The notes under the pieces are model-generated. The model did not search any database. It had not been told where the DNA came from and saw only the letters and a list, made by a program, of their open reading frames with translations. Below, piece after piece: positions 20,611 to 31,879 of a stretch of 64,000 bases of DNA; within the stretch, counting starts at the first letter, position 1; every line of letters begins with the position of its first letter. Source of the stretch: Enterobacteriaceae bacterium RIT693 (lineage in GTDB: Bacteria > Pseudomonadota > Gammaproteobacteria > Enterobacterales > Enterobacteriaceae); NCBI GenBank assembly GCA_009668225.1, contig WJYK01000010.1, positions 1 through 64,000 on the forward strand, read 5' to 3'. The position numbers and the translations under genes were made by a program.

Positions 20611-22069
20611 ATTATTAGTCAACGTTACCCCATCAGAGACGCGGGTAGCCTATATTGACGGTGGCATACTGCAAGAGATCCATATTGAGCGCGAAGCGCG
20701 CCGCGGAATAGTAGGGAATATCTACAAAGGTCGCGTTAGCCGGGTGCTGCCTGGAATGCAGGCGGCATTTGTAGATATTGGCCTGGATAAGGCGGCTTTC
20801 CTTCATGCTTCTGACATCATGCCGCACACCGAGTGCGTAGCGGGTGAGGAGCAAAAGAACTTTAGCGTGCGAGATATCGCCGAGCTGGTTCGCCAGGGGC
20901 AAGATTTAATGGTGCAGGTGGTGAAAGATCCGCTGGGCACAAAAGGCGCACGCCTTACCACTGATATTACTCTTCCTTCGCGTTATCTCGTCTTTATGCC
21001 CGGCGCTTCTCACGTTGGTGTTTCCCAGCGTATTGAAAGCGAAGCAGAGCGCGACCGCCTGAAGCGCATCGTGAATGAATATTGCGATGAGCAGGGGGGG
21101 TTTATAATTCGCACCGCCGCTGAAGGCGTCTGCGAAGAAGATTTGTCTTCTGATGCCGCCTATCTTAAGCGTGTATGGACCAAGGTTAGCGAGCGCAAAA
21201 AGCGTAATCAAACCCGTTACCAGATGTACGGTGAGCTGGCGCTGGCGCAGCGCGTACTGCGTGATTTTGCCGACGCGGCGCTGGATCGTATTCGCGTTGA
21301 TTCCCGCCTGACCTATGAAATGCTGCTGGAATTTACCGCCGAGTACATGCCGGAGATGACCAGCAAAATCGAGCATTACAGCGGCCGGCAGCCTATTTTC
21401 GATCTTTATGACGTTGAGAACGAAATCCAGCGTGCGCTGGAGCGCAAAGTGGAGCTGAAGTCCGGCGGTTATCTGGTCATCGACCAGACCGAAGCGATGA
21501 CCACGGTGGACATTAACACCGGTGCGTTCGTTGGCCACCGCAATCTCGACGACACGATTTTCAACACCAATATCGAAGCCACTCAGGCCATCGCGCGTCA
21601 GCTTCGGTTACGTAATTTGGGCGGCATTATCATCATCGACTTTATCGATATGAGCAATGAAGACCACCGCCGTCGCGTGCTGCATTCTCTCGAGCAGGCG
21701 TTAAGTAAAGATCGCGTGAAGACCAGTATTAACGGCTTCTCCCAGCTTGGCCTGGTCGAGATGACCCGTAAGCGCACGCGCGAAAGCGTAGAGCATGTGC
21801 TCTGCAACGAATGCCCGACCTGCCACGGCCGCGGCACGGTAAAGACGGTCGAAACGGTCTGTTATGAAATTATGCGTGAAATCGTGCGCGTGCATCATGC
21901 TTACGATTCCGACCGTTTCCTGGTCTATGCTTCTCCTGCGGTAGGTGAAGCGTTGAAAAGCGAAGAGTCTCACGCGCTGGCTGAAGTAGAAATCTTTGTA
22001 GGTAAACAGGTTAAAGTCCAGATTGAGCCGCTCTACAATCAGGAGCAGTTCGACGTCGTTATGATGTAA
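20600..22069 (+). CDS. rng: Ribonuclease G
   Basis: Endoribonuclease of the RNase E/G family that matures the 5' end of 16S rRNA and degrades some mRNAs. The start [15 protein letters not shown] gives 489 aa, exactly the E. coli length; the upstream in-frame ATG would lie deeper in yhdE. An S1 domain (about 38-128) precedes the catalytic DNase I-like domain with the Mg-binding [12 protein letters not shown], followed by the zinc-link cysteines CNECPTC. The noncatalytic RNase E tail is absent, as expected. Confidence 0.98.
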   Translation: MTAELLVNVTPSETRVAYIDGGILQEIHIEREARRGIVGNIYKGRVSRVLPGMQAAFVDIGLDKAAFLHASDIMPHTECVAGEEQKNFSVRDIAELVRQGQDLMVQVVKDPLGTKGARLTTDITLPSRYLVFMPGASHVGVSQRIESEAERDRLKRIVNEYCDEQGGFIIRTAAEGVCEEDLSSDAAYLKRVWTKVSERKKRNQTRYQMYGELALAQRVLRDFADAALDRIRVDSRLTYEMLLEFTAEYMPEMTSKIEHYSGRQPIFDLYDVENEIQRALERKVELKSGGYLVIDQTEAMTTVDINTGAFVGHRNLDDTIFNTNIEATQAIARQLRLRNLGGIIIIDFIDMSNEDHRRRVLHSLEQALSKDRVKTSINGFSQLGLVEMTRKRTRESVEHVLCNECPTCHGRGTVKTVETVCYEIMREIVRVHHAYDSDRFLVYASPAVGEALKSEESHALAEVEIFVGKQVKVQIEPLYNQEQFDVVMM

Positions 22070-22115
22070 ATGTGCGGATGCGCATTTTGCCCGTAAGGCT
22101 GACAAGGAGAGAAAG

Positions 22116-25100
22116 GTGAGGCGACTGCCCGGCATTCTGCTGCTCACAGGCGTAACGCTGGTTGTTATCGTCGCGCTGCTGGTGAGTGGCCTGCGGCTCG
22201 TTTTGCCGCATCTGGATGCCTGGCGGCCTGCGCTGCTGGATAAGATTGAGGCGGCGACCGGCGTGCCGGTTGAAGTCAGTAATTTAAAGGCTAGCTGGGA
22301 GAACTTCGGCCCTACGCTGGACGTGCGCGATGTTAAAGCCGGACTCAAAGACGGCGGCACGCTGAGCATCAAACGCGTTACGCTGGCGCTGGATGTCTGG
22401 CAAAGCCTGCTTCACGTCCGCTGGCAGTTTCGCGATCTGACCTTCTATCAGCTGCAAATGCGCACCAATACGCCACTCAGCCAGAACGGCGGTGATAGTA
22501 CGCTCGAAGCGGATAAAATCAGCGATCTCTTCCTGCGCCAGTTCGATCACTTCGATCTCCGCGACAGCTCTCTTAGCTTTCTTACTCTCTCCGGCCAGCG
22601 CGCCGAACTTTCGATTCCTCAGCTAACCTGGCTTAATGGTAAAAATCGCCATCGCGCGGAAGGTCAGGTGAGCTTATCCAGCTTCAACGGCCAGCACGGC
22701 GTGGCCAACGTTCGCATGGACCTGCGGGATGAAAACGGCATTCTGAATAACGGCAAGGTCTGGCTGCAGGCTGACGATGTGGACGTGAAGCCCTGGCTGG
22801 GCCGTTGGATGGAAGACAATGTTGACCTGAAAAGCGCCCGTTTTAGCCTTGAAGCCTGGATGGACGTGAAAGAGGGCGATATCAGCGGCGGCAGCGTCTG
22901 GCTGAAAAAAGGCGGGGCGAGCTGGCCGGGAACCGACAGCGCTACGCATACGCTTTCGGTCGATAATCTTACCGCACAGGTTAGCCGTGGGAAGTCCAGC
23001 TGGCAGCTTTCTATCCCTTCCACCAATATTACTCTTGATGACCAGACCTGGCCAAAAGGCTCGCTCTCCATCGCCTGGGTAGCGCCGCAGGACGTTGGCG
23101 GAAAACAGAGCCAACGCAGCGATGAACTTCGCGTACGTGCCAGCAATATGGAACTGGCACGCTTCAACGGCCTGTTGCCGATCGCCGCCAAAATCTCGCC
23201 TCAGTTTGGCGATATCTGGACGTCGCTTCAACCTCAGGGCCACATCGACGTGCTGGCGCTGGATATTCCGCTGCAGCAAACAGAGCTGACCCGCATGCAG
23301 GCGCGCTGGGATAACGTCAGCTGGAAGCAGTGGAAGCTGCTGCCTGGCGCAGAGCACTTCTCAGGCTCGGTGACCGGCAGCGTCTCAAACGGGCAACTTA
23401 ACGCCGTAATGACCGACGCCAAAATGCCGTACGAAACCGTCTTCCGCGCGCCGCTTGAGATTGAGAAAGGCGCTGCAACGCTTGCCTGGCAGAAAAACGC
23501 CGAGGGCTTTCAGTTAGACGGCAAGAACATTGACGTAAAGGCCCGCTCCGTTTGGGCGCGCGGTGATTTTCGCTACTTCCAGCCAGCCAGCGGAGATCCG
23601 TGGCTGGGCATACTGGCGGGTATCAGCACCGACAACGGTGCCGATGCCTGGCGCTACTTCCCGGAAAACCTGATGGGCAAAGCGCTGACGGATTATCTGA
23701 GTTCGGCCATTCAGGGCGGCCAGGCCGACAACGCTACGCTGGTGTATGGCGGTAACCCGCATCTGTTCCCCTACGAGCATAACGAAGGCCAGTTTGAGGT
23801 TTATGTTCCACTGCGGAACGCCAAATTCGCCTTCCAGCCAGACTGGCCCGCGCTGGAAAACCTCGATATTACGCTCGATTTCATCAATAACGGGCTGTGG
23901 ATGAACAGCAGCGCGGTCAAGCTGGGTGGGGTAACGGCCACTCACCTGACGGCCAACATTCCTGATTATGCCAAAGAAAAGCTGTTGATTGATGCCGATA
24001 TTAACGGACCTGGCAGCGCGGTAGGCCCTTATTTCAAAGAGACTCCGCTGGAGGATTCACTTGCCGCCGCGCTGGATGAACTCCAGATTGGCGGTGATGT
24101 GAATGCTCGCTTACATCTCGACATCCCGTTGACGGGCGAAATGACGACGGCCAAAGGGGATGTTCGGCTGAACAACAACACGCTGCTTATCAAACCGCTG
24201 GACAGTACGCTGCATAACCTGAGCGGTAAATTCAGCTTTACCAATGGCGATCTGCAAAGTGAGGCGCTAAGCGCCAGATGGTTTAACCAGCCCGTGAACC
24301 TGAACTTCAATACGAAAACCGGTGACAAAGACTACCAGATTGGCGTTAACCTGAGCGGCGACTGGCAGCCCAATAAAACCGGCGTTCTGCCGAAGCCGGT
24401 CAACGAAGCGGTCAGCGGTAATGTAACGTGGAAAGGCGATGTCGGTATCACGCTGCCTTATCACGGCAGCGCCAGCTACAAAGTTAATCTGGCGGGTGAC
24501 CTGAAGAATGTGAGCAGTCACTTACCTGCTCCCGTCGATAAAAAAGCCGGGGCAGCTCTGCCGCTGAATATTGCCGTCAAGGGTGACCTGAAGAGCTTTA
24601 ATCTCACCGGTAATGCGGGCGCGGTAAACCATTTTTCCAGCCGCTGGCTGCTGAATAAAAAGCTGACCCTCGACCGTGCGATTTGGGCGACCGACAGTAA
24701 AACCGTGCCTCCGCTTCCGGAGCAGCCTGGCGTTGAGCTGGATCTGCCCGCGATGGACGGCGCCCAGTGGCTGGCGCTCTTCAGCGAAGGGGCTGCAGAC
24801 AGCGTAGGCGGTTCGGCGTCGTTCCCGTCGGCGGTTACTCTGCGCACACCAGCATTAACCCTCGGTGGCCAGCAGTGGCATAACCTGAGCCTGGTTTCTC
24901 GCCCGGCGATCAACGGTACTCAGGTTGAGGCTCAGGGGCGTGAAATTAATGCGTCACTGAGCATGAAAAATAATGCACCGTGGCTGGCTACCATCAAATA
25001 TCTCTACTTCAATCCGAACTGGAGCGTCGTTCCCGGTGTTGCGAAAGATACCGCCAGGCTTGAGGTACCGGAAAGCAGCGAGCCTATTAACTTCCGCAGC

Positions 25101-25928
25101 TGGCCAAACGTGCAGCTGCGCTGCGCGGAGTGCTGGCTGTGGGGACAGAAATATGGCCGTATTGACGGTGATGTGACGATTAATGGCGATACGCTGCAAT
25201 TGGCTAACGGGCTGGTGGATACCGGCTTTGCCCGACTCACCGCAGACGGTGAGTGGGTGAACAAGCCGGGCACCGAGCGCACCTCGCTTAAGGGCAAGCT
25301 GAAGGGTGACAAGCTGGACGCTGCAGCCAACTTCTTTGGCGTGAAAACCCCACTGCAGGGCTCTTCTTTCGACGTTGATTACGACCTGCACTGGCGAGCG
25401 GAGCCGTGGAAGCCTGATGAGGCTTCACTAAACGGTATCCTGCACACCAAATTCGGCAAAGGGCAGATTACCGACGTTAGCACCGGTCATGCGGGGCAAC
25501 TCCTGCGGCTGGTGAGTTTTGACGCCCTACTGCGTAAGCTGCGTTTCGATTTTAGCGACACCTTCGGCAGCGGCTTCTATTACGACTCGATTCGCAGTAC
25601 CGCGTGGATAAAAGACGGTGTGTTGCATACCGACGACACGCTGGTCGATGGGCTGGAGGCGGATATTGCGATGAAAGGTTCGGTGGACTTAGTCCGCCGT
25701 GAGCTGAACATGGAAGCAGTGGTTGCGCCTGAAATCTCCGCCACCGTCGGGGTTGCCGCCGCCTTTGCCGTTAACCCTATAGTCGGTGCCGCCGTGTTTG
25801 CGGCCAGTAAAGTGCTTGGCCCGCTGTGGAGTAAAATTTCCGTCCTGCGCTACAGCATCACCGGCCCGGTCGACAAACCGCAAATTAATGAAGTGCTGCG
25901 CCAGCCACGTACCAGTGAAGCTCACTGA
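22116..25928 (+). CDS. yhdP: AsmA-like envelope phospholipid transport protein YhdP
   Basis: A very long (1270 aa; about 1266 in E. coli) inner-membrane-anchored protein of the AsmA/TamB family. With TamB and YdbH it is implicated in moving phospholipids to the outer membrane. One N-terminal helix (about 5-28) is followed by a long periplasmic repeat-rich beta groove and a C-terminal hydrophobic segment near ISATVGVAAAFAVNPIVGAAV. The GTG start has a strong AAGGAG site 7 bp upstream. It follows rng by 46 bp. Confidence 0.95.
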   Translation: MRRLPGILLLTGVTLVVIVALLVSGLRLVLPHLDAWRPALLDKIEAATGVPVEVSNLKASWENFGPTLDVRDVKAGLKDGGTLSIKRVTLALDVWQSLLHVRWQFRDLTFYQLQMRTNTPLSQNGGDSTLEADKISDLFLRQFDHFDLRDSSLSFLTLSGQRAELSIPQLTWLNGKNRHRAEGQVSLSSFNGQHGVANVRMDLRDENGILNNGKVWLQADDVDVKPWLGRWMEDNVDLKSARFSLEAWMDVKEGDISGGSVWLKKGGASWPGTDSATHTLSVDNLTAQVSRGKSSWQLSIPSTNITLDDQTWPKGSLSIAWVAPQDVGGKQSQRSDELRVRASNMELARFNGLLPIAAKISPQFGDIWTSLQPQGHIDVLALDIPLQQTELTRMQARWDNVSWKQWKLLPGAEHFSGSVTGSVSNGQLNAVMTDAKMPYETVFRAPLEIEKGAATLAWQKNAEGFQLDGKNIDVKARSVWARGDFRYFQPASGDPWLGILAGISTDNGADAWRYFPENLMGKALTDYLSSAIQGGQADNATLVYGGNPHLFPYEHNEGQFEVYVPLRNAKFAFQPDWPALENLDITLDFINNGLWMNSSAVKLGGVTATHLTANIPDYAKEKLLIDADINGPGSAVGPYFKETPLEDSLAAALDELQIGGDVNARLHLDIPLTGEMTTAKGDVRLNNNTLLIKPLDSTLHNLSGKFSFTNGDLQSEALSARWFNQPVNLNFNTKTGDKDYQIGVNLSGDWQPNKTGVLPKPVNEAVSGNVTWKGDVGITLPYHGSASYKVNLAGDLKNVSSHLPAPVDKKAGAALPLNIAVKGDLKSFNLTGNAGAVNHFSSRWLLNKKLTLDRAIWATDSKTVPPLPEQPGVELDLPAMDGAQWLALFSEGAADSVGGSASFPSAVTLRTPALTLGGQQWHNLSLVSRPAINGTQVEAQGREINASLSMKNNAPWLATIKYLYFNPNWSVVPGVAKDTARLEVPESSEPINFRSWPNVQLRCAECWLWGQKYGRIDGDVTINGDTLQLANGLVDTGFARLTADGEWVNKPGTERTSLKGKLKGDKLDAAANFFGVKTPLQGSSFDVDYDLHWRAEPWKPDEASLNGILHTKFGKGQITDVSTGHAGQLLRLVSFDALLRKLRFDFSDTFGSGFYYDSIRSTAWIKDGVLHTDDTLVDGLEADIAMKGSVDLVRRELNMEAVVAPEISATVGVAAAFAVNPIVGAAVFAASKVLGPLWSKISVLRYSITGPVDKPQINEVLRQPRTSEAH

Positions 25929-26014
25929 TTTGACGTTAGCGGTGAATTGCCGCAAGCTCCATTAATAAACCATTCCTCGCCCAATGGGCGATAAGCAATA
26001 AGAGTAGCGAAACG

Positions 26015-27460
26015 ATGAGTCTGAACCTGGTAAGTGAGCAGTTGCTGTCTGCGAATGGCTTAACCCATCAAGATCTGTTTTCCATCCTCGGCCAGCTGTC
26101 CGAGCGCCGCCTCGACTACGGCGATCTCTATTTCCAGTCCAGCTATCATGAATCCTGGGTGCTGGAAGACCGCATCATTAAAGACGGTTCATGGAATATC
26201 GATCAGGGCGTTGGCGTTCGTGCGGTGAGCGGTGAGAAAACCGGGTTTGCCTATGCGGATCAAATTACCTTGCTGGCGCTGGAGCAAAGCGCTCATGCCG
26301 CTCGCAGTATTGTACGTGAACAGGGCGATGGGCGTGCTCGCACGCTGGGCAACGTTCCGCACAGCACGCTTTATACCAGCGCCGATCCGCTGCTCAGCAT
26401 GACGCGTGAAGAGAAGCTCGACATCCTGAGACGCGTGGACAGCGTCGCGCGCGCAGCGGATGCTCGCGTTCAGGAAGTGAGCGTCAGCCTGACGGGCGTT
26501 TACGAGCTGATTCTGGTGGCGGCTACGGACGGAACGCTGGCGGCGGATGTTCGCCCTCTGGTTCGCCTGTCTGTTAGCGTTCAGGTTGAAGAAGACGGCA
26601 AGCGCGAGCGCGGCGCCAGCGGAGGCGGCGGTCGTTTTGGCTATGAGTATTTCCTGGAAAGCGTGAACGGTGAAGTTCGCGCTGATGCCTGGGCGAAAGA
26701 AGCTGTGCGTATGGCAATGGTTAACCTGTCGGCCGTTGCGGCTCCTGCCGGCATGCTGCCGGTGGTGCTGGGCGCAGGCTGGCCTGGCGTCCTGCTGCAC
26801 GAAGCGGTCGGTCACGGCCTGGAAGGCGACTTTAACCGCCGTGGCACTTCGGTCTTTAGCGGCCAGATGGGCCAACTGGTGGCTTCAGAACTGTGTACCG
26901 TGGTGGATGACGGCACGATGCCTAATCGCCGTGGTTCCGTTTCCATTGATGACGAAGGCGTGCCGGGGCAGTACAACGTGCTGATCGAAAACGGTATCCT
27001 TAAAGGCTACATGCAGGACAAGCTGAACGCGCGTCTGATGGGCGTTGCGCCGACCGGTAACGGTCGCCGTGAATCCTACGCGCACCTGCCGATGCCGCGC
27101 ATGACCAACACCTACATGCTGGCGGGCAAATCCACGCCGCAGGAGATTATCGAGTCTGTGGACTACGGTATCTTCGCACCAAACTTCGGCGGCGGCCAGG
27201 TCGATATCACCTCCGGCAAGTTTGTGTTCTCCACTTCGGAAGCTTACCTGATTGAAAAAGGGAAGGTCACGAAGGCGGTGAAAGGGGCGACGCTGATTGG
27301 TTCCGGTATTGAAACCATGCAGCAGATCTCCATGGTTGGTAACGACCTGGCGCTGGATAACGGCGTTGGCGTCTGCGGTAAAGAAGGGCAGAGCCTGCCG
27401 GTTGGCGTCGGCCAGCCAACCCTGAAGGTCGATAACCTGACCGTGGGCGGTACCGCTTAA
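26015..27460 (+). CDS. tldD: Metalloprotease subunit TldD
   Basis: Catalytic subunit of the TldD/TldE (PmbA) protease that matures microcin B17 and degrades the antitoxin CcdA and unfolded peptides. The protein is 481 aa, the E. coli length. The zinc motif [11 protein letters not shown] is at residues 262-272. Glycine-rich GRFGYEYF precedes it. The partner pmbA is not in this window, as in E. coli, where it is unlinked. Confidence 0.97.
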   Translation: MSLNLVSEQLLSANGLTHQDLFSILGQLSERRLDYGDLYFQSSYHESWVLEDRIIKDGSWNIDQGVGVRAVSGEKTGFAYADQITLLALEQSAHAARSIVREQGDGRARTLGNVPHSTLYTSADPLLSMTREEKLDILRRVDSVARAADARVQEVSVSLTGVYELILVAATDGTLAADVRPLVRLSVSVQVEEDGKRERGASGGGGRFGYEYFLESVNGEVRADAWAKEAVRMAMVNLSAVAAPAGMLPVVLGAGWPGVLLHEAVGHGLEGDFNRRGTSVFSGQMGQLVASELCTVVDDGTMPNRRGSVSIDDEGVPGQYNVLIENGILKGYMQDKLNARLMGVAPTGNGRRESYAHLPMPRMTNTYMLAGKSTPQEIIESVDYGIFAPNFGGGQVDITSGKFVFSTSEAYLIEKGKVTKAVKGATLIGSGIETMQQISMVGNDLALDNGVGVCGKEGQSLPVGVGQPTLKVDNLTVGGTA

Positions 27461-27471
27461 GTTCATCTGGT

Positions 27472-27497
27472 AGCCGGGCTCTAACCCCGGCTGTTTT
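27472..27497 (+). terminator. Terminator of tldD
   Basis: AGCCGGG pairs with CCCGGCT around a 7-nt loop, then GTTTTC. The aaeR stop codon from the opposite strand lies in the loop, so the two genes converge on this hairpin. Confidence 0.75.
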
Positions 27498-28416
27498 CAT
27501 TTCTCGCCCGCACGCCCTGAAAAAGCTGCGTCACCCGCACGAAATAATCCGTCAGATAGTTAATGCACACCTCCACCTTCAGCGGCAGTTTGTCTTTCTC
27601 GGTATACAGCGCGTAAACCGGGCGTGGGTCGGACTGATAGCGAGGGAACAGGATCTCCAGCTCCCCGCTGTTGATCTCGTCGATCACCCACATCAGCGGC
27701 GCAAACCCTACTCCGGCACCGGCCTTAAGCCAGCGGCTTAACGTCATCGGATCGTTGGTGACAAAGCGACCATGCGGGATCACCTTGGTCGAAATCCCTT
27801 CCGGTGCGATGAGCTCAAACTCATTGTGCGGGCGTACGCTGTATTCAAGCCAGGAATGGTTAGCCAGATCGGCAGGTTTCTCCGGCGTACCGTGAATCTG
27901 AAGATAGTTTTTCGCGGCGCAGACCACCATCGGCATCGAGCCCAGCTTGCGTGAAAACAGGCTGGAATCCTGCAGAGCACCTACGCGAATCACCAGGTCC
28001 AGGCCGTCGGCAATCAGGTCGGGAAAGGGAATACCGGTAACCAGATTTACGGTCAGGCCCGGGTACTCTTTCAGCATCTCGGTCGTCATATCGGCGAGGA
28101 CATTCTGTGCCATAGTTGAAGAGCTACCGATGCGCAGCGTCCCTATCGGCGTGTTGTTAAAGGCATAGAGCTGCTCGTGGACTTCCTGCGCCTCGTGCAG
28201 CATTTTGCGGCAGCCCTGATAATAGATTTTGCCCGCTTCGGTCAGGCCGATGCTTCGGGTGCTGCGGTTGAGCAGTTTCACCTGCAGCTCATCTTCCAGT
28301 TTGGACACGATCTGGCTGATGGAAGAGACGCTCATTTGTAGCTGCCTTGCGGCGGCGGTGTAGGAGCCAAGTTCAACCACTTTGGCAAACACCGACATGC
28401 GTTTAAGTCGTTCCAT
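27481..28416 (-). CDS. aaeR: LysR-type regulator AaeR
   Basis: Transcriptional activator of the divergent aaeXAB genes, responding in E. coli to aromatic carboxylic acids such as p-hydroxybenzoate. The protein is 311 aa with an N-terminal winged helix-turn-helix (about 1-60: SYTAAARQLQMSVSSISQIVSKLEDEL) and a C-terminal substrate-binding domain. The gene layout, divergent with 177 bp between start codons, is the standard LysR arrangement. Confidence 0.95.
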   Translation of the reverse strand: MERLKRMSVFAKVVELGSYTAAARQLQMSVSSISQIVSKLEDELQVKLLNRSTRSIGLTEAGKIYYQGCRKMLHEAQEVHEQLYAFNNTPIGTLRIGSSSTMAQNVLADMTTEMLKEYPGLTVNLVTGIPFPDLIADGLDLVIRVGALQDSSLFSRKLGSMPMVVCAAKNYLQIHGTPEKPADLANHSWLEYSVRPHNEFELIAPEGISTKVIPHGRFVTNDPMTLSRWLKAGAGVGFAPLMWVIDEINSGELEILFPRYQSDPRPVYALYTEKDKLPLKVEVCINYLTDYFVRVTQLFQGVRARNENSRG

Positions 28417-28431
28417 TGTTCACTCTGAGTG

Positions 28432-28453
28432 AAAAGTGATTTAGATCACATAT
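28432..28453. promoter_or_regulatory. CRP-like site in the aaeR-aaeX intergenic region
   Basis: The core AGTGATTTAGATCACA (28435-28450) matches the CRP consensus TGTGA-N6-TCACA except for the first half-site base, with A-rich flanks. It lies 16-37 bp upstream of the aaeR start codon, so it could control either gene. Confidence 0.6.
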
Positions 28454-28477
28454 TATAGATAACAGGGTAACAGTTAC

Positions 28478-28497
28478 GTTAATATATTATTATTAAC
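28478..28497. promoter_or_regulatory. Candidate AaeR operator
   Basis: GTTAATATATTATTATTAAC has perfect 7-bp arms (GTTAATA / TATTAAC) around TATTAT. An AT-rich palindrome between divergent LysR regulator and target genes fits a T-N11-A type site. It is about 100 bp upstream of aaeX. Confidence 0.5.
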
Positions 28498-28593
28498 ATA
28501 ACTCATACCGCACGCTCGCCCGCCTTTTCTGGCCTCTCCGTCGCGGTTTGTCGTCGAGTTATGTATCGCCTGCATTATCTTATCAAGGTCAAA

Positions 28594-28797
28594 ATGAGTC
28601 TATTTCCGGTAATCGTAATATTCGGTCTTTCGTTTCCGCCGATATTCTTCGAGTTAATTCTGTCGCTCGCCGCGTTCTGGCTGGCGCGTCGGCTGCTGAC
28701 CCCAACCGGCATCTATGATTTTGTCTGGCACCCTGCATTATTCAATACAGCGCTCTATTGCTGCCTTTTTTATCTGATTTCGCGTTTGTTCGTTTGA
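28594..28797 (+). CDS. aaeX: Small membrane protein AaeX
   Basis: A 67-aa inner-membrane protein of the DUF1656 family encoded with the AaeAB efflux pump; its role is unknown. The start [13 protein letters not shown] matches E. coli AaeX. An ATG 11 codons upstream is unsupported. Two hydrophobic segments are separated by [20 protein letters not shown]. It ends 7 bp before aaeA. Confidence 0.95.
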   Translation: MSLFPVIVIFGLSFPPIFFELILSLAAFWLARRLLTPTGIYDFVWHPALFNTALYCCLFYLISRLFV

Positions 28798-28804
28798 GGT
28801 TGAT

Positions 28805-29737
28805 GTGAAAATACTAACAAGAAACATAACCCGTACCGCTATCACGCTTCTGCTGGTGCTGCTGGCCTTCATCGCTATTTTCCGTGCGTGGGTGTTTTAT
28901 ACCGAATCTCCGTGGACGCGTGATGCGCGTTTCACCGCTGACGTCGTCGCAATCGCGCCGGACGTGTCCGGACTTATCACTACCGTTGACGTCCATGACA
29001 ACCAATTGGTGAAAAAAGACCAGGTGCTGTTTACCATCGACCAGCCTCGCTACCAAAAAGCGCTCGAACAGGCCGAAGCCGATGTGGCCTATTATCAGGC
29101 GCTGGCATCAGAGAAACGCCGTGAAGCCGGCAGGCGTAATACGCTTGGTATTCAGGCGATGTCGCGCGAAGAGATTGACCAGTCGAACAACCTGCTGCAA
29201 ACCGTGTTGCACCAGCTGGATAAAGCGCAGGCGACGCGTGACCTGGCCAAACTCGATCTGCAGCGCACGGTTATTCGTGCCCCGGCTGACGGCTGGGTGA
29301 CTAACCTTAACGTGCATACCGGCGAGTTTATTAATCGTGGCGCGACGTCCGTGGCGCTGGTGAAACAGAATTCATTCTACATCCTTGCCTACATGGAAGA
29401 GACCAAGCTTGAGGGGATTCGCCCGGGCTATCGCGTGCAGATTACTCCGCTTGGCAGCAACCGCGTGCTGCGCGGCAGCGTTGACAGCATTTCTGCCGGG
29501 GTGACTAACGCCAGCAGTACCAGCGATGCAAAAGGCATGGCGACGGTTGATTCTAACCTCGAGTGGGTTCGTCTTGCTCAGCGCGTGCCGGTTAGAATTC
29601 GCCTCGATGAACAGATGGGGAATTTGTATCCTGCCGGGACTACCGCGACCGTTGTAGTCACCGGTGAAAAAGACCGTAAAGCGGAAAATGACTCGGCGTT
29701 TATCAAGCTGATGCATCGCCTGCGCGAGTTCGGTTGA
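28805..29737 (+). CDS. aaeA: AaeA, membrane-fusion subunit of p-hydroxybenzoate efflux pump
   Basis: Periplasmic adaptor of the AaeAB pump that exports aromatic carboxylic acids. The protein is 310 aa, the E. coli length, with a GTG start. An N-terminal anchor helix (about 12-32) is followed by a lipoyl-like segment [23 protein letters not shown], an alpha-helical hairpin, and the second lipoyl half [20 protein letters not shown]. Translation is probably coupled to aaeX. Confidence 0.97.
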   Translation: MKILTRNITRTAITLLLVLLAFIAIFRAWVFYTESPWTRDARFTADVVAIAPDVSGLITTVDVHDNQLVKKDQVLFTIDQPRYQKALEQAEADVAYYQALASEKRREAGRRNTLGIQAMSREEIDQSNNLLQTVLHQLDKAQATRDLAKLDLQRTVIRAPADGWVTNLNVHTGEFINRGATSVALVKQNSFYILAYMEETKLEGIRPGYRVQITPLGSNRVLRGSVDSISAGVTNASSTSDAKGMATVDSNLEWVRLAQRVPVRIRLDEQMGNLYPAGTTATVVVTGEKDRKAENDSAFIKLMHRLREFG

Positions 29738-29747
29738 GCGGGCCGCT

Positions 29748-31709
29748 ATGTATAACATCTCCAGGCTACACGTTCGTTTTGCGATAAAGCTTGCCTTCGC
29801 CATTGTGCTGGCGGTTTTTGTCGGTTTTCACTTCGAGCTGGAAACGCCGCGCTGGGCGGTACTCACTGCCGCCATTGTTGCCGCCGGGCCCGCTTTTGCC
29901 GCCGGTGGTGAGCCTTATTCCGGCGCGATTCGCTACCGCGGAATGCTGCGTATTATCGGCACTTTTATCGGCTGTGCTGCCGCACTGGTTATCATCATTA
30001 CCCTGATTCGAGCGCCGGTGGTCATGCTGCTGGTATGCTGTATTTGGGCCGGATTCTGTACCTGGATCTCTTCCCTTGTTCGCGTTGAAAACTCTTACGC
30101 CTGGGGGCTCGCTGGCTACACCGCGCTGATTATCGTGGTCACTATCCAGGTGGCTCCGCTGACCACGCCACAGTTTGCCGTTGAGCGCTGCAGCGAAATC
30201 GTCATCGGTATTGTCTGTGCCATCGTCGCTGACCTGCTGTTTTCGCCTCGCTCCATCAAGCAAGAGATAGATCGGGAGCTGGATAACCTGCTGGTGGATC
30301 AGTACCGCCTGATGCAGCTTTGCATCGCCCACGGTGACAAAGAAGAGGTGGATAAGGCCTGGAGCGGGCTGGTGCGTAAAGTGACCGCGCTCAACGGCAT
30401 GCGCGCTAACTTGAATATGGAATCTGCCCGCTGGTCGAAGGCCAACCGCCGCCTGAAGGCGATTAACACACTTTCGCTGACGCTGATCACTCAGGCCTGT
30501 GAAACCTTCCTCATTCAGAACACCCGGCCGGAATATGTCACCCCTGAATTTCGTCAGCTATTTGCAATCGAAGTGCAAACCGCGGACGACGTATATAAGC
30601 GTATGAAGGTGCTGCGTCGGGCGATTTCCGTGATGGGGGAGAAGGCGACGCCGATTACCATTGGCTCCTGGGTTTCTGCCTCAACCCGCTATCTGCTGTT
30701 GAAACGCGGATTTATCTGTAACAGTCGCGTTAGCGCCGTCGAGGAAGAGGTGTTGAATGGCGAAGCGGTGGTTAAGGTGGAGTCCGCCGAAGGCCACCAC
30801 GCGATGATTAACTTCTGGCGTACCACGATTTCCTGCGTGCTGGGCAGTCTGTTTTGGTTATGGACAGGCTGGACGTCCGGGAGCGGCGCCATGGTGATGA
30901 TTGCAGTGGTCACCGCGCTGGCGATGCGTCTGCCTAACCCACGCATGGTTTCACTCGACTTCCTTTATGGCATGCTGGTAGCGCTGCCGCTGGGGGCGTT
31001 TTACTTTCTCGTTATTCTACCGTCGACCCAGCAAAGTATGTTGCTGCTGTGCGTAAGCCTTGCCCTGCTGGGCTTCTTTATGGGTATCGAGGTGCAAAAG
31101 CGGCGGCTAGGTTCCATGGGGGCGCTGGCCGGGACCATTAACATTATTGTGCTGGACAACCCGATGACCTTCCATTTCAGCAGCTTCCTGGACAGCGCGC
31201 TGGGGCAGATAGTCGGCTGCTTCCTGGCAATGATGGTTATCCTGCTGATCCGCGATAACTCCAAAGAGCGGACCGGCCGTACGCTGCTGAATCAGTTTGT
31301 GTCTGCTGCTGTTTCTGCGTTGACCACCAATAACGCTCGCCGCAAAGAGAACCACCTGCCGGCGCTCTATCAACAGCTCTTCTTACTGCTGAATATGTTC
31401 CCCGGCGACATCGATCGTTACCGTCTTGCCCTGACGCTAATTATCGCTCACCAGCGTCTGCGGGATGCGCCGATACCGGTCAATGACGATCTCTCAGCCT
31501 TCCACAGGCAGCTGCGTAAAACGGCAGATAAAGTGATCTCAGCGAACAGCGATGATACCCGTGAACGCTATTACCAGAGGCTTTTAGGCGAGCTGGAGAT
31601 CTATCAGGAGAAACTCCGTTTGTGGGAAGCGCCGCTGCAGGTGACGGAGCCGGTGAAACGCCTCGCGGATATTTTGCACCGCTACCGGCACACGCTAATT
31701 AACGCCTGA
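29748..31709 (+). CDS. aaeB: AaeB, inner-membrane subunit of p-hydroxybenzoate efflux pump
   Basis: Proton-driven transporter of the aromatic acid exporter (ArAE/FUSC) family. The protein is 653 aa (655 in E. coli) and has the duplicated layout of this family: an N-terminal block of about five to six helices (15-165), a cytoplasmic domain, a second helix block (about 365-510) and a cytoplasmic tail. It is the last gene of aaeXAB. E. coli has yhcO next; here a dehydrogenase gene intervenes. Confidence 0.96.
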   Translation: MYNISRLHVRFAIKLAFAIVLAVFVGFHFELETPRWAVLTAAIVAAGPAFAAGGEPYSGAIRYRGMLRIIGTFIGCAAALVIIITLIRAPVVMLLVCCIWAGFCTWISSLVRVENSYAWGLAGYTALIIVVTIQVAPLTTPQFAVERCSEIVIGIVCAIVADLLFSPRSIKQEIDRELDNLLVDQYRLMQLCIAHGDKEEVDKAWSGLVRKVTALNGMRANLNMESARWSKANRRLKAINTLSLTLITQACETFLIQNTRPEYVTPEFRQLFAIEVQTADDVYKRMKVLRRAISVMGEKATPITIGSWVSASTRYLLLKRGFICNSRVSAVEEEVLNGEAVVKVESAEGHHAMINFWRTTISCVLGSLFWLWTGWTSGSGAMVMIAVVTALAMRLPNPRMVSLDFLYGMLVALPLGAFYFLVILPSTQQSMLLLCVSLALLGFFMGIEVQKRRLGSMGALAGTINIIVLDNPMTFHFSSFLDSALGQIVGCFLAMMVILLIRDNSKERTGRTLLNQFVSAAVSALTTNNARRKENHLPALYQQLFLLLNMFPGDIDRYRLALTLIIAHQRLRDAPIPVNDDLSAFHRQLRKTADKVISANSDDTRERYYQRLLGELEIYQEKLRLWEAPLQVTEPVKRLADILHRYRHTLINA

Positions 31710-31728
31710 GCCCAACCCTTGCACTGAG

Positions 31729-31748
31729 AGCCGACGCCTGCGTCGGCT
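31729..31748 (+). repeat. Repeated palindrome, copy 1
   Basis: AGCCGACGCCTGCGTCGGCT has 8-bp arms and a CCTG loop, lies 19 bp after the aaeB stop, and is repeated exactly at 31880-31899. Here it is followed by TGAGAC rather than a U-run, so it would act as an RNA 3'-end stabiliser or weak terminator. Confidence 0.85.
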
Positions 31749-31834
31749 TGAGACAGCTGACAAAGTTCATTGACCTTAAAAGACCCAAACTTCGGTCTAA
31801 TAAAAACAAAGAATTATGTTCTCTGGTTTGCTCC

Positions 31835-31866
31835 AAACACCCGAAAACCACTTTTTTCGGGTGTTT
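31835..31866. terminator. Bidirectional-type hairpin between aaeB and the dehydrogenase
   Basis: AAACACCCGAAAA pairs with TTTTCGGGTGTTT over 13 bp around a short CCACTT loop. Both arms end in A/T runs. It is a strong candidate terminator or transcript-stabilising hairpin. Confidence 0.6.
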
Positions 31867-31879
31867 GTCATCAATTTAG

